Shown here piece by piece: positions 50,612 through 58,624 of a DNA stretch of 64,000 bases. The translations under genes were made by a program, and so were the position numbers. Each line of letters starts with the position of its first letter. The first letter of the stretch is position 1. The notes below the pieces were generated by a model. The model ran no database searches. It was not told the origin of the DNA and saw nothing but the letters and a program-made list of their open reading frames with translations. This DNA comes from Sphingomonas sp. SORGH_AS_0879 (GTDB taxonomy: Bacteria > Pseudomonadota > Alphaproteobacteria > Sphingomonadales > Sphingomonadaceae), in contig NZ_JAUTBJ010000002.1 in the NCBI RefSeq assembly GCF_030819175.1, forward strand, positions 568,001 through 632,000, written 5' to 3'.

Positions 50612-51307
50612 TTACAACATCTTACTCGCCCACACCGCACGTCCGACCACCTCGAACCGCTCGTCGATCCCCGGTTCGTGCAGGTCGATTTCGACCGGAT
50701 CATATAGCGGGTTCCGGCTCATCAGCCGGACGATGCGGCCATCGACCTGGATGTGCTTGATGACCAGCAGGTCATCCAGGCGAACGACGAACAGCCCTTC
50801 GCGCAGCCGTGACTGGTCGAGGTCGACCGCGACGAGGTCGCCGTCCGATAGCTCCGGTTCCTGGCTGGAGCCCGACACCTCGACCATGACGAGCTGGCCG
50901 ACGCCCTTCAGGTTCGCCTCCATCCAGTCCCGCGAGAATGTCCAATGATAGATGGGCGGCGGTAGTCGATCGATCAGCCGTCCCGCACCGGCGGCGACCT
51001 GGACGTCATGCACCGGCACCTGGACGAAGCCCTCCGAGGCCTTGGCCGTGACGGTCGCGACCGTCTGCGCGATCTTCGGCTGGGCAAAGGACGTGCCCCC
51101 GAACGCCGACGCCAGCAATTTGGGCAACCCGTCAGCGGGCAGAAGCCCGGCCAGCCTCTCCAGCTCCGAAATCGTCGGCTCCCGCGCGCCTGCGACGGTC
51201 CTCTGCCACGTGGCGATCGACACGCCCGCCGCCTCCGCTGCCTCCTGCTGGCTGCGCCCCTTCAGCATCTCAAGGAGCATCTGCGCCGCTGCCTCAGACC
51301 AGGGCAT
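50612..51307 (-). CDS. Phage repressor with S24 self-cleavage domain
   Basis: A 231-residue C-type repressor. The N-terminal helix-turn-helix (RSQQEAAEAAGVSIATWQRTVAGAREPTISELERLAGLL) is followed by an S24 peptidase domain: VEVSGSSQEPELSDGDLVAVD with the Ser site, and LLVIKHIQVDG with the Lys. RecA-stimulated self-cleavage would induce the phage, which is unlike Mu's own repressor. It probably binds the two palindromes in 51326-51375. ATG 51307 with AGGTG upstream is chosen over TTG 51322. Confidence 0.88.
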   Translation of the reverse strand: MPWSEAAAQMLLEMLKGRSQQEAAEAAGVSIATWQRTVAGAREPTISELERLAGLLPADGLPKLLASAFGGTSFAQPKIAQTVATVTAKASEGFVQVPVHDVQVAAGAGRLIDRLPPPIYHWTFSRDWMEANLKGVGQLVMVEVSGSSQEPELSDGDLVAVDLDQSRLREGLFVVRLDDLLVIKHIQVDGRIVRLMSRNPLYDPVEIDLHEPGIDERFEVVGRAVWASKML

Positions 51308-51325
51308 GGGCGCACCTATCAATTA

Positions 51326-51375
51326 TGATGTCTGTTGACATCAAATATGATGGATTTAATGGTGTGTTCACACCA
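51326..51375. promoter_or_regulatory. Two palindromic operators between repressor and early genes
   Basis: TGATGTC-TGTT-GACATCA (51326-51343) and TGGTGTG-TT-CACACCA (51360-51375) are perfect 7-base inverted repeats, 33 bases apart centre to centre (about three helical turns). The half-sites share TGRTGT. They lie in the divergent promoter region of the repressor and the Ner/transposase operon, where the repressor and Ner should act. Confidence 0.82.
51335..51362 (+). promoter_or_regulatory. Putative early promoter
   Basis: TTGACA (51335-51340) is a consensus -35 box inside the first operator. The best -10 candidate, TAATGG at 51357-51362 after a 16-base spacer, is weak and touches the second operator. 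A repressor on either palindrome would occlude it. It would drive ner, muA and muB. Confidence 0.5.
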
Positions 51376-51398
51376 AATCTGAGGTCGTCGCACGTCAA

Positions 51399-51701
51399 AT
51401 GCTGCAAGACTGGCATCCTGAAGACATCAAAGCTGCTGTACGGCGGCGTGGTCGCACGCTGTCGTCAGTGGCTCGTGATGCGGGGATCAAGGAGGACGCC
51501 TTGCGGCGGGCGCTCGTCGTGCCACGTCGCGCCGCAGAAGCGGCGATTGCGGCGGAACTCGACGAACACCCCAAGGTCATTTGGCCCACCCGATACAATG
51601 AGGACGGCTCACGCAAACGGCCGCAACCTGTCGATAACTACCGGACGGAAGCCCGCTTTCGCAAGCCGCACGGCATGTCCCGGACCGAGACCCGCGCATG
51701 A
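51399..51701 (+). CDS. ner: Ner-like DNA-binding regulator
   Basis: A 100-residue protein starting MLQDWHPEDIKAAVRRRGRTLSSVARDAGIKEDALRRALVVPRRAAEAAIAAELDEHPKVIWPTRYNEDG, which follows the Ner/SfsB family closely (DWHP/DI…LS…A…VIWP.RY). Ner turns down early and repressor transcription after induction. It overlaps the transposase start by four bases and lies directly after the operators, as in Mu. Confidence 0.92.
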   Translation: MLQDWHPEDIKAAVRRRGRTLSSVARDAGIKEDALRRALVVPRRAAEAAIAAELDEHPKVIWPTRYNEDGSRKRPQPVDNYRTEARFRKPHGMSRTETRA

Positions 51702-53506
51702 CGTTGCTGGGTCGCGAATATTTGTCCGCGCAGGAGATCGCGTCGCTGGAGCTGGAGGGGCTGCCGACCAACCGGACGGCGGTCGCCAACCGGGCCAGCC
51801 GGGGCGAGTGGCGCTGGATCAGTCGGCAGGGCGTCGGCGGCGGTCGCCTGTTCGCCGTCGCCGACCTGCCCGAGGCGGCGCGGCGCGATTATGCCGACCG
51901 CACCGCCGCCCAGCCGGTCGCCGGGCAGCGCGGACGGCCCAAGGGCTCGGACTTCTTCACCCGCAACCCCGACGCCGCCGATGCGGTCGAGGCATGGATC
52001 GCCGAGCGCGACCTGTCGGCGACCGGGGTCCTGGAGCTGCTGACCGCGCGGTTCGATCCGGTGCCGTCGATCCGCACCGTCCGCCGCTTCATATCCAAGC
52101 TGGAGGCGACCAAGCCCGCGTTGCTGGCCAGCGTCCGCGATCCCGACCTGTACAAGAGCAAGTACCGCATCGCCCTGGGCCGCGCCGATGCCAGCGTGTC
52201 CTACGCCCATCAGATTTGGGAGATCGACACCACCAAGGCGGACGTCATGACCAAGGAGGGCCGCAAGTCGATCCTGGGCATCGTCGACGTCTGGTCGCGC
52301 CGCACCTTCTATCTGGTCGTCGACAGCGAATCCGCCCAGTCGGTCCGCCGGACGCTGGTCGCCGCGATGACCGCCTGGGGCGTCATGCCCGAAGTGCTGC
52401 GGACCGATCAGGGCTCCGGCTACATCAACGCCACCATCCGCTCGGCCTGCGAACTGATCGGCATCGTCCATGATCCGGTCCCGCCCGCATCGGGTGACAA
52501 GAAGCCGTTCGTCGAGCGCATGTTCGGCACCTTCACCCGCGAGCGCGCCGAACTGCTGGGCGGCTATATCGGCCACAATGTCGCCGAGGCCCAGCGGCTG
52601 CGCGCCCGTGCCCGCAAGGAAACCAAGCGTCCGGTCATCGTCCCCGAACTGACGGCGGACGAGTTGCAGGCGATCATCAACAACTGGCTGGACGGCGTCT
52701 ATCACGTCCGGACGCATTCCAGCCTGGGCGCGTCGCCGATGGCGCGGTGGACCAACTCGCCGCGATCGGCGCGGGGAGCCCCCGACGAAGGCGCGCTCAA
52801 GCTGCTGCTGTCGGCGCTGGTCGGGACCGCGCAGGTCACGAAACGCGGCATCACCTGGAAGAAGGGCCGCTACTGGACGCCGCCGCTCGCCGCGCATGTC
52901 GGCCGCACGGTGACGATCCGCCGGGACGAGGACGATCTGGGCGCGCTGTTCGTGTTCGACGAGGACAACCGGTATATCGGGACCGCCGTCAATGCCGAGC
53001 GGTCCGGCCTGTCCGAACGCGACTTCGCGGTCGAGGCGCGGCGCGATCAGGCCAAGCTCATCAACGCCCAGCGCGCCGAGCTGCGCGAGAAGCGGCGGCG
53101 ATTCTCGTTCGAGAATGCGCGCAACGCGGTGCTTCGCCGCGACGCCGAGCAGGCGGGCAAGCTGGTCGCGTTGCCGGTCCGGACGGTCGAGCATCAGACG
53201 CCGACCCTCGCCAGCATCGCCGATGCGCCCGCCGTCCTGCCCAGCAGCAGCGCCATCGATGCCGCCGAGATGCGCTATCCCGGCCCCGCCGCCCGGCCCC
53301 CGCGCAGTTTCGAGGATCGCATGGCCGAGGCCGACCGCGTCCTGGCCGACCACGATGCCGGTCAGGCGGTCGATCCGGACGCCCTCTCGCGCGCCCGCAT
53401 CTTCACCCAGTCCACCGAATACCGCGCTCACAAATTGCTGACCGCCGACTTCACCGCGCGGCGCAATCCGCCCGCCGCATCATCCCTCAAGGAGAGTTCG
53501 CTTTGA
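51698..53506 (+). CDS. Mu-type DDE transposase A
   Basis: A 602-residue transposase. The N-terminal winged-helix end-binding region is seen in GREYLSAQEIASLELEGLPTNRTAVANRASRGEW. The catalytic core has D177 in IWEIDTTK, D237 in VLRTDQGSGY and E273 in KPFVERMFG. The C-terminal beta-barrel includes GRYWTPPLAAHVGRTVTIRRDEDDLGALFVF, then a basic tail that should contact MuB. It inserts and replicates the phage by transposition. The ATG overlaps Ner by four bases; the stop overlaps the TTG start of the MuB gene. Confidence 0.95.
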   Translation: MTLLGREYLSAQEIASLELEGLPTNRTAVANRASRGEWRWISRQGVGGGRLFAVADLPEAARRDYADRTAAQPVAGQRGRPKGSDFFTRNPDAADAVEAWIAERDLSATGVLELLTARFDPVPSIRTVRRFISKLEATKPALLASVRDPDLYKSKYRIALGRADASVSYAHQIWEIDTTKADVMTKEGRKSILGIVDVWSRRTFYLVVDSESAQSVRRTLVAAMTAWGVMPEVLRTDQGSGYINATIRSACELIGIVHDPVPPASGDKKPFVERMFGTFTRERAELLGGYIGHNVAEAQRLRARARKETKRPVIVPELTADELQAIINNWLDGVYHVRTHSSLGASPMARWTNSPRSARGAPDEGALKLLLSALVGTAQVTKRGITWKKGRYWTPPLAAHVGRTVTIRRDEDDLGALFVFDEDNRYIGTAVNAERSGLSERDFAVEARRDQAKLINAQRAELREKRRRFSFENARNAVLRRDAEQAGKLVALPVRTVEHQTPTLASIADAPAVLPSSSAIDAAEMRYPGPAARPPRSFEDRMAEADRVLADHDAGQAVDPDALSRARIFTQSTEYRAHKLLTADFTARRNPPAASSLKESSL

Positions 53507-54232
53507 CCAACATCCATGAACCCGCCCAGCTCACCAACATGCGCCTGGGCCTTGCGACCATGATGCGCTGTCAGGAGGCGCCGCAGGGGAGTCCGCGCCT
53601 GGGGCTGCTGTACGGCCCGTCCGGCTATGGCAAGTCGGTCGCCGCCGCGACGATCGCCGCCCGGTTCAACGCGGCCTATGTCGTCGCCCGCTCGACCTGG
53701 ACGCAAAAGTCGATGCTGCGCGCGATCGCCCAGGATCTGGGCATCACGCGGCTGGGCCGCACCGCCGACGAACTGCTGGATCAGGTGATCGAGCAGCTTC
53801 TGGTCGCACCGCAGCCGGTCATCGTCGACGAAACCGACTATGTCGTTCACCGCAAGAACGTCGAGATCATCCGCGACATTCACGACCATGGCGGAGTGCC
53901 CGTCATGCTGATCGGGGAGGAAGCGCTCCCCGCCAAGCTCAAGGACTGGGAGCGGTTCGACAATCGCGTCCTGGTCGCCACGCCCCGCCCAGCCGTCCAG
54001 CCTCGCCGACGCCTGCCTGCTGCGCGACTATTACTGCCCGCGCGTCCAGGTGGCGGACGACCTGGTCGACGCGATCGTCCGCGCGACCAAGGGCGTGACG
54101 CGCCGGATCGTGACCAACCTCCAGGAGGTCCAGTCCCAGGCCATGTCCAACGGCATGACCGCGATCGACCGCGCGACCTGGGGCCACCGTCCGTTCTCGA
54201 CCGGCGACATTCCCATCCGGAAGGCGTCGTGA
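53503..54232 (+). CDS. MuB-like target-DNA ATPase with apparent +1 frameshift
   Basis: An AAA+ ATPase with Walker A GPSGYGKS (about residues 38-45) and Walker B QPVIVDETDY. It starts at TTG 53503 after AAGGAGAG. The zero frame is coding up to VLVATP and then becomes nonsense-like, while the +1 frame continues the family sequence (AQPSSLADACLLRDYYCPRVQVADDLVDAIVRATKG…) to a stop at 54230-54232. The switch falls in a CCCC run (53983-53986). One extra C, or a +1 slip at CCC-C, explains it. Total about 242 residues. Mu B activates MuA and selects targets. Confidence 0.85.
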
Positions 54233-54861
54233 AGCTGCTGACCACGAAGGGCACGCCCCGGGTCCGATTGCAGGTTGCCGGTCCGCTCTGGTCCGCCCTG
54301 CGATCCGCGATCACGCCGCCCAGCATCCCCGAGCTGCTGGCCGCGTGCCCCGGCTCCTACGACACGGTCCATACGGCTTTGAAGCGCTGGCAGGATCGCG
54401 GCGCGATCATCCGGTGTGCGGACAAGCCGCTGCGCTTTCGGCTCAAGGACCGATCCCTCGACACGCCCCCGGATGGACGGAGCGAAATGGCGAAGACCAA
54501 TATCCGCGAACGCAGCGCCCGCCAGCGCATCTGGACCGCGATGCGCGTCCTGAAGACGTTCGACGCGCCTACCCTGCAAATGACGACGAATGCCTCGCCA
54601 CGGGCCGTCGCCACCTTCATCGACCAGCTTCAGCGGGCCAAGTACGTCCAGATGGTGGAACGCGGCTTCCGCCAGACGGGACGGACCAGCGTGTATCGCC
54701 TCGCCCGCAACACGGGGCCCAAATGCCCGACCACCACCCGCCCGGACGGCAAGATGGTCATCCTCGACAACAACAATGGTCGCCGGGTCGATATTTCGCC
54801 GGGGGCCGTCTCGCTCCGGAAAAAGTCGACGACCGTCAATTCGGGCGGGGGGGTAGGGTAA
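54229..54861 (+). CDS. Winged-helix-like phage early protein
   Basis: A 210-residue protein starting with GTG and overlapping the MuB stop (GTGA). It contains two helix-turn-helix-like segments: ALRSAITPPSIPELLAACPGSYDTVHTALKRWQDRGAIIR and ARQRIWTAMRVLKTFDAPTLQMTTNASPRAVATFIDQLQRAKYVQMVERG, i.e. tandem winged helices. Such proteins stand after MuB in several transposable phages. It may regulate early expression or replication. Confidence 0.68.
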   Translation: MKLLTTKGTPRVRLQVAGPLWSALRSAITPPSIPELLAACPGSYDTVHTALKRWQDRGAIIRCADKPLRFRLKDRSLDTPPDGRSEMAKTNIRERSARQRIWTAMRVLKTFDAPTLQMTTNASPRAVATFIDQLQRAKYVQMVERGFRQTGRTSVYRLARNTGPKCPTTTRPDGKMVILDNNNGRRVDISPGAVSLRKKSTTVNSGGGVG

Positions 54862-54863
54862 CC

Positions 54864-55244
54864 ATGTTCGTTAACCACTCCAACCGCGACAAGGCGCTCG
54901 CCGCCTGGACGCCGGAGCCGCCCGCCTGGGTGGTGGTCCTGGCGGACGCCTGCGACCGGACCAACCAGCGCGACGTCGCCGCCCAGCTCGGCAAGTCCGC
55001 CGGTTATGTCAGCCGCCTCATCAACCGCAGCTATGCCGGATCGTATCCGGAGGCCGAACAGCTCGTCCGCGCGACGCTGTCCGCCGAGGAAGTGATCTGC
55101 CCGCTTTACGGCCAGATGCCGCTGAAGACGTGCCTGCGAAATCGCCGCCGGGAACGGTCCGCCAACTGGCTCCACGTCCAGTTCGCCCGGACCTGCCCGA
55201 CCTGCCCCAACAACACCGACCATCCCCACGCACAGGAGGATTGA
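54864..55244 (+). CDS. Small early DNA-binding protein
   Basis: A 126-residue protein. The segment RTNQRDVAAQLGKSAGYVSRLINRSYAG is a helix-turn-helix, and the C-terminus has Cys-rich LKTCLRNRRRERSANW…CPTCPNN. It follows the winged-helix gene by two bases. A similar gene is present in other Mu-like phages of Alphaproteobacteria in my recollection, without a known role. Confidence 0.62.
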   Translation: MFVNHSNRDKALAAWTPEPPAWVVVLADACDRTNQRDVAAQLGKSAGYVSRLINRSYAGSYPEAEQLVRATLSAEEVICPLYGQMPLKTCLRNRRRERSANWLHVQFARTCPTCPNNTDHPHAQED

Positions 55245-55529
55245 ATGACGCTTGCAACCGACCTGCAAAACCTCGTTTCCGATGTGTCCGCCGCGATCGC
55301 CGCGAACAAGCCGCTGGGCCGCGCCGATCTGGAGATCATGCGCCGCAACCTGTCCGCCCTGGCGGACGAGGCGCGCCGCACCGACACGTCCCAGACCGTC
55401 GCCGGGCTGGTCCTGCGCGACCTGTTCGAGGGGATCGAGAAGAAAGCCGCCGACCTGGGCAGGCTCGCCACGCATCAGCGCCACCGCCTGACCGGCGAAG
55501 TCGCCCGCATGGTGGAGGAACACGCATGA
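55245..55529 (+). CDS. Small helical early protein (94 aa)
   Basis: A 94-residue protein, predicted almost entirely helical (TLATDLQNLVSDVSAAIAANKPLGRADLEIMRRNLSALADEARRTD…). It starts directly after the stop of the preceding gene and has AGGAGG upstream. Its function is unknown. Its small size and position in the early operon recall host-takeover proteins of Mu-like phages. Confidence 0.62.
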   Translation: MTLATDLQNLVSDVSAAIAANKPLGRADLEIMRRNLSALADEARRTDTSQTVAGLVLRDLFEGIEKKAADLGRLATHQRHRLTGEVARMVEEHA

Positions 55530-55813
55530 GCGTCCTTCACCGCCGCATCGACGCGCCGATGGCGGGAAGCCCGATCATCGTCGCGCCCGTCGCCGTCTCG
55601 CCCGATCCCCAGGACACGACCGGGATCGGCGTCCGCATCGTGACCATGCCGGGCGTCGGGCTAGTCATCGGCGTCACCGTCGTCTGCCCCACGGGCACGA
55701 TGATGGTCACGCTGGACGAAGACCACGCCACCGCCTTTGCGATGGAGCTGACCGTTGCCCAGCTTCTCCACGCGCAGGCGCTCGACCGGGGGGCGGAGCG
55801 ATCCCATGGATAG
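55526..55813 (+). CDS. Small early protein (95 aa)
   Basis: A 95-residue beta-rich protein (MSVLHRRIDAPMAGSPIIVAPVAVSPDPQDTTGIGVRIVTMPGVGLVIGVTVVCPTGTMMVTLDE…). It overlaps the previous gene by four bases. Its ending (HATAFAMELTVAQLLHAQAL) and that of the next gene (LSVAGVNRLLGLVADAM) suggest two related small beta-sandwich proteins. Function unknown. Confidence 0.6.
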   Translation: MSVLHRRIDAPMAGSPIIVAPVAVSPDPQDTTGIGVRIVTMPGVGLVIGVTVVCPTGTMMVTLDEDHATAFAMELTVAQLLHAQALDRGAERSHG

Positions 55814-56078
55814 GACCATCCGCATGGTGCCGATGCGCGGCTTCACCGCCGCCATCGCCCAGGACCGGGCCGCGCCCCAGGCCGGGCAGGTCGGGGGGAT
55901 CGCGGTCGGCTTCGACGGGGTCGGCGACGAGGCGATCGTCTCGCTGTCGCTGCGGCATAGCGACGGGACGATGCTGGTCGCCTCGCTGTCGGTCGCCGGG
56001 GTGAACCGGCTGCTGGGGCTGGTCGCCGACGCGATGAGCGCGCCCGATCCCCGGGCGGTTCGGGGGACGCTGCAATGA
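55806..56078 (+). CDS. Small early protein (90 aa)
   Basis: A 90-residue protein (MDRTIRMVPMRGFTAAIAQDRAAPQAGQVGGIAVGFDGVGDEAIVSLSLRHSDGTMLVASLSVAG…) that overlaps its neighbours by eight and four bases. It shares the strand order and C-terminal helix of the preceding protein, so the pair may be a distant duplication. Function unknown. Confidence 0.6.
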   Translation: MDRTIRMVPMRGFTAAIAQDRAAPQAGQVGGIAVGFDGVGDEAIVSLSLRHSDGTMLVASLSVAGVNRLLGLVADAMSAPDPRAVRGTLQ

Positions 56079-56383
56079 CCGCCGCGCCGGATCGCCAGCT
56101 CGGCGAGATCCTCGCCGCCGCCGCGATCGCCACGGGGCACAGCGTCGACGACATGCTGCGCCAGTGCCGCACCAAGCCGCTGGTCCTGGCGCGGCAGGCG
56201 GCCATCCTGGCGATGCGCGAGGCGACGGGCGCATCGCTACCCGCGATCGGGCGGGTCATGCGGCGCGGCCATCCCGCCATCCACACCGCGCTGCGCCGGG
56301 CCGAGGCGCGGTGCGAACTCCATCCCGACTTTCGCGCGCTGGTCGACCGGCTGCGCGCCTTCGGAGACACGTCCGATGACTGA
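56075..56383 (+). CDS. DnaA domain-IV-like DNA-binding protein
   Basis: A 102-residue protein. LARQAAILAMREATGASLPAIGRVMRRGHPAIHTALRRAEAR follows the DnaA C-terminal signature, with RGHPAIHTAL in place of the DnaA-box-reading RDHTTVLHA. The ATPase domains of DnaA are absent, leaving only the box-reading domain and a short N-terminal helix. It could compete with host DnaA at origins or guide phage replication. This is inference from the fold. Confidence 0.75.
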   Translation: MTAAPDRQLGEILAAAAIATGHSVDDMLRQCRTKPLVLARQAAILAMREATGASLPAIGRVMRRGHPAIHTALRRAEARCELHPDFRALVDRLRAFGDTSDD

Positions 56384-56807
56384 CCCGCTGGGCCGCGTCA
56401 CGCTGGCCGAATGTCCGCCGGGCCCGTTCCTGTTCGACGGGACGCTGGGCTTCAAGACCGAATACCGCGCGATGGTGGCGGACACCTCGCCCGGCGGCTC
56501 CAAGCCGGGGGTGCGGTTCACCACCAGCCGCTGGCCCGACGCCTATTGCCTGTCCACCGGCGAGGCGTTCTGGGGCGGCACCACCCGGCACCGCGACCGC
56601 GCCGCGCTGCTCGTCCTGCCCGTCACGCTGGCCGATGACGCGGTGCGACCGGCCCGTGGCGGGGTGGTGCTGTACCATGGTCCCGCGACCATCTGTCCGG
56701 GGTGCGGCGGCACGTCCTGGCTGGTCGGGCGCTGCTCGGCGGAATGCGGGCGCTGCCGGACCGCGCTCGATCTGGCGTCCCCCGGTCATGCCGAGGTGCG
56801 CGCATGA
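56376..56807 (+). CDS. Zinc-ribbon-containing phage protein
   Basis: A 143-residue protein. The middle section (FDGTLGFKTEYRAMVADTSPGGSKPGVRFTTSRWPDAYCLSTGEAFWGG) is beta-rich. The C-terminal ICPGCGGTSWLVGRCSAECGRC has a CxxC and further Cys pairs that suggest a zinc ribbon. It overlaps the DnaA-like and GemA genes. The role is unknown. Confidence 0.62.
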   Translation: MTDPLGRVTLAECPPGPFLFDGTLGFKTEYRAMVADTSPGGSKPGVRFTTSRWPDAYCLSTGEAFWGGTTRHRDRAALLVLPVTLADDAVRPARGGVVLYHGPATICPGCGGTSWLVGRCSAECGRCRTALDLASPGHAEVRA

Positions 56808-57427
56808 CCGTCGATCCGATGACCGCGCGTCGCCGCGCCATCTTCGCCGCCGCCCGCGACGCCGGGCTGGACGAGGACGATCGCCGCGCGGTGCAGCTCC
56901 GCGTCACCGGCAAGCCGTCGCTGACCGGCATGACCCTGACCGACATGGACAAGGTGCTGACCGCGATCCGGGGCAACGGCGCGGCGCGCTCGGCGCGCCC
57001 GGTCGGCTCGACCCGCGCGCATGTCGGCAAGATCTGGGCACTGTGGTGGTCGCTCTACTGGCTGCGCGCGGTCGAATGCCCCGAGGAAAAGGCGCTCAAC
57101 GCCTGGGTGAAGCGCCAGACCGGGGTGGATGCGGTCCGCTTCCTCGACCACAAGGCGGCGATCGCGGTGATCGAGGCGATGAAGGCGTGGGCCGCGCGCG
57201 AAGGCGTCGAATGGAGTTCGCCGCCCTGCGCCCAGGCGGACCGCCGCGCCGTCCTCGACGCGATCTGGGCCAAGCTGCTGGTCGTCAACCGGGTGGAGGG
57301 CCGGACCGCCGACGCTTTCCTGCGCCAGCGGCTGAACCTGCCCGCCGCCCGCTGGACCGACCGCCAGACCGACGAGGCGATCAAGCTGCTGGGCCGGATG
57401 CTGCGCGGGGGGGACGGCAATGGCTGA
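56804..57427 (+). CDS. gemA: GemA-family regulator (Mu gp16-like, DUF1018)
   Basis: A 207-residue protein. The N-terminal AIFAAARDAGLDEDDRRAVQLRVTGKPSLTGMTLTDMDKVLTAI and GKIWALWWSLYWLRAVECPEEKALNAWVKRQTGVDAVRFLDHKAAIAVIEAMKAW are hallmarks of the Mu GemA/gp16 family, which alters host gene expression and DNA supercoiling. It overlaps the previous and next genes by four and eight bases. Confidence 0.88.
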   Translation: MTVDPMTARRRAIFAAARDAGLDEDDRRAVQLRVTGKPSLTGMTLTDMDKVLTAIRGNGAARSARPVGSTRAHVGKIWALWWSLYWLRAVECPEEKALNAWVKRQTGVDAVRFLDHKAAIAVIEAMKAWAAREGVEWSSPPCAQADRRAVLDAIWAKLLVVNRVEGRTADAFLRQRLNLPAARWTDRQTDEAIKLLGRMLRGGDGNG

Positions 57428-57917
57428 CGATCTGCCCCGGCTGGACGACCTGCCCATCCCGGACGACGCCAAGCCGGGTCGCGGGTGGACGCCCTTCATG
57501 CTGGAAATGGCCGCGCATATCGGCGCGACCAACACGCTGCGGCTCGTCGACCATTTCGGCGGGCAGAAAATCTATGTCCCGATCGCGGTGGAGAAGAGCC
57601 CCTTCGCGGACGTGCTGCCGACCGAGACGGTCGAGACGCTGGCACGGGTCTATGGCCGGGAAAAGGTGGAGTTTCCGACCGCGCGCGAAGCGCTGTTCCG
57701 GGCGCGCGGCGCGCCGGTCATCGCGGCGGTCCGCGAGAAGCGGCTGGCGCGCAACGATGCGGCGCGCATCCTGCGCACATCGGCCCGCTATATTTCGCAG
57801 CTCGCCAATGATACGGACGACGAACCCGACGGTCGCGTCTTCGTGCTGCGACGTCCGGTCGACACGCGGCAACTGGAGATGTTTCCGGACCCTGCTGCGC
57901 CAGCGCCCCCCGACTGA
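57420..57917 (+). CDS. mor: Mor/C-family transcription activator
   Basis: A 165-residue activator. FMLEMAAHIGATNTLRLVDHFGGQKIYVPIAV and TLARVYGREKVEFPTAREALFRARGAPVIAAVREKRLARNDAARILRTSARYISQL match the Mor dimerisation domain and helix-turn-helix. It should switch on middle or late promoters. No second member (C) was seen, so it may do both jobs. Two direct CCCCGATT repeats 20 bases apart (57921-57928, 57941-57948) follow the gene and might be its site. Confidence 0.85.
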   Translation: MADDLPRLDDLPIPDDAKPGRGWTPFMLEMAAHIGATNTLRLVDHFGGQKIYVPIAVEKSPFADVLPTETVETLARVYGREKVEFPTAREALFRARGAPVIAAVREKRLARNDAARILRTSARYISQLANDTDDEPDGRVFVLRRPVDTRQLEMFPDPAAPAPPD

Positions 57918-57968
57918 AAACCCCGATTGTGTCACGCCGTCCCCGATTACGCCAACGGGGACCGACGC

Positions 57969-58337
57969 GTGTTTTGGATGGAATATGTCAGGGTCATTTG
58001 GCCCATCGCGTCGACGCTGACGCCAATCTTGATCGGACTGGCCGTCTTCTGGCTGCGCAACCAGTTCGCGCTGAAGACCGAATTGAGCCAGTTGGGGGCG
58101 CGGCTCGACGCCAAATGCGCGCTGATCGACGGCAAGCTGATCGATCATGCGCAACGACTGACGCTGGTCGAACTCGAATGCAAATCGCCGCCGACGCGCC
58201 ATGAATTGCAGACCGAACTGGCGTCGATGCGCGAGCGCATGGGCAGCCTGGAGGGCGGGATCGGCTCGATCCAGCGCCAGCTCGGCACCACCAACGACTA
58301 TCTCCAGGCGCTGCTGGAGCAGGGGCTGCGCAAATGA
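57969..58337 (+). CDS. DUF2730-like phage membrane protein
   Basis: A 122-residue protein with a single hydrophobic helix near the N-terminus (YVRVIWPIASTLTPILIGLAVFWL), followed by a coiled-coil-like polar region (LSQLGARLDAKCALIDGKLIDHAQRLTLVELECK … RERMGSLEGGIGSIQRQL). This is the DUF2730 arrangement of Mu-like phages, located before the terminase genes. The GTG at 57969 follows GGGGA; a longer frame would begin at 57927. Confidence 0.78.
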   Translation: MFWMEYVRVIWPIASTLTPILIGLAVFWLRNQFALKTELSQLGARLDAKCALIDGKLIDHAQRLTLVELECKSPPTRHELQTELASMRERMGSLEGGIGSIQRQLGTTNDYLQALLEQGLRK

Positions 58338-58624
58338 TGACGCCACCCCGCGCCGCCGTCGTCCGCCGTGCCATCCTCGACCTGCTGGAGGAGATCGGCG
58401 GCGAGCATAACGACGACGAACTCCACCTGCTGCTCATCGGCCTGGGCCATCGCATCGCCCGTGCCGACGTCGCCGACTCGCTGACCTGGCTTGCCGCCGC
58501 CGAACTCGTCCGGGCCGAGCGGCTGGGGCCGTTCGTCGTCGCGCGCATCCTGTCCGCCGGGCGCGACGTCGCCAGCGGCCTGAGCGTGGTCGAGGGCATC
58601 CACCGCCACAAAACGGGTGAGTGA
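58334..58624 (+). CDS. Winged-helix phage protein before small terminase
   Basis: A 96-residue protein (MMTPPRAAVVRRAILDLLEEIGGEHNDDELHLLLIGLGHRIARADVADSLTWLAAAELVRAERLGPFVVARILSAGRDVASG). It is a typical small winged helix of the kind encoded by Mu-like phages between the membrane protein and terminase genes (VpaChn25_0724-like). It overlaps both neighbours by a few bases. Probable regulator; target unknown. Confidence 0.75.
   Translation: MMTPPRAAVVRRAILDLLEEIGGEHNDDELHLLLIGLGHRIARADVADSLTWLAAAELVRAERLGPFVVARILSAGRDVASGLSVVEGIHRHKTGE

Noticed and set aside
52747..54861. Single 704-codon frame covering the transposase C-terminus, MuB and winged-helix gene
   Set aside because: The first part is out of frame with the transposase and is nonsense-like; only the parts 53503-53985 and 54229-54861 are genuine coding.
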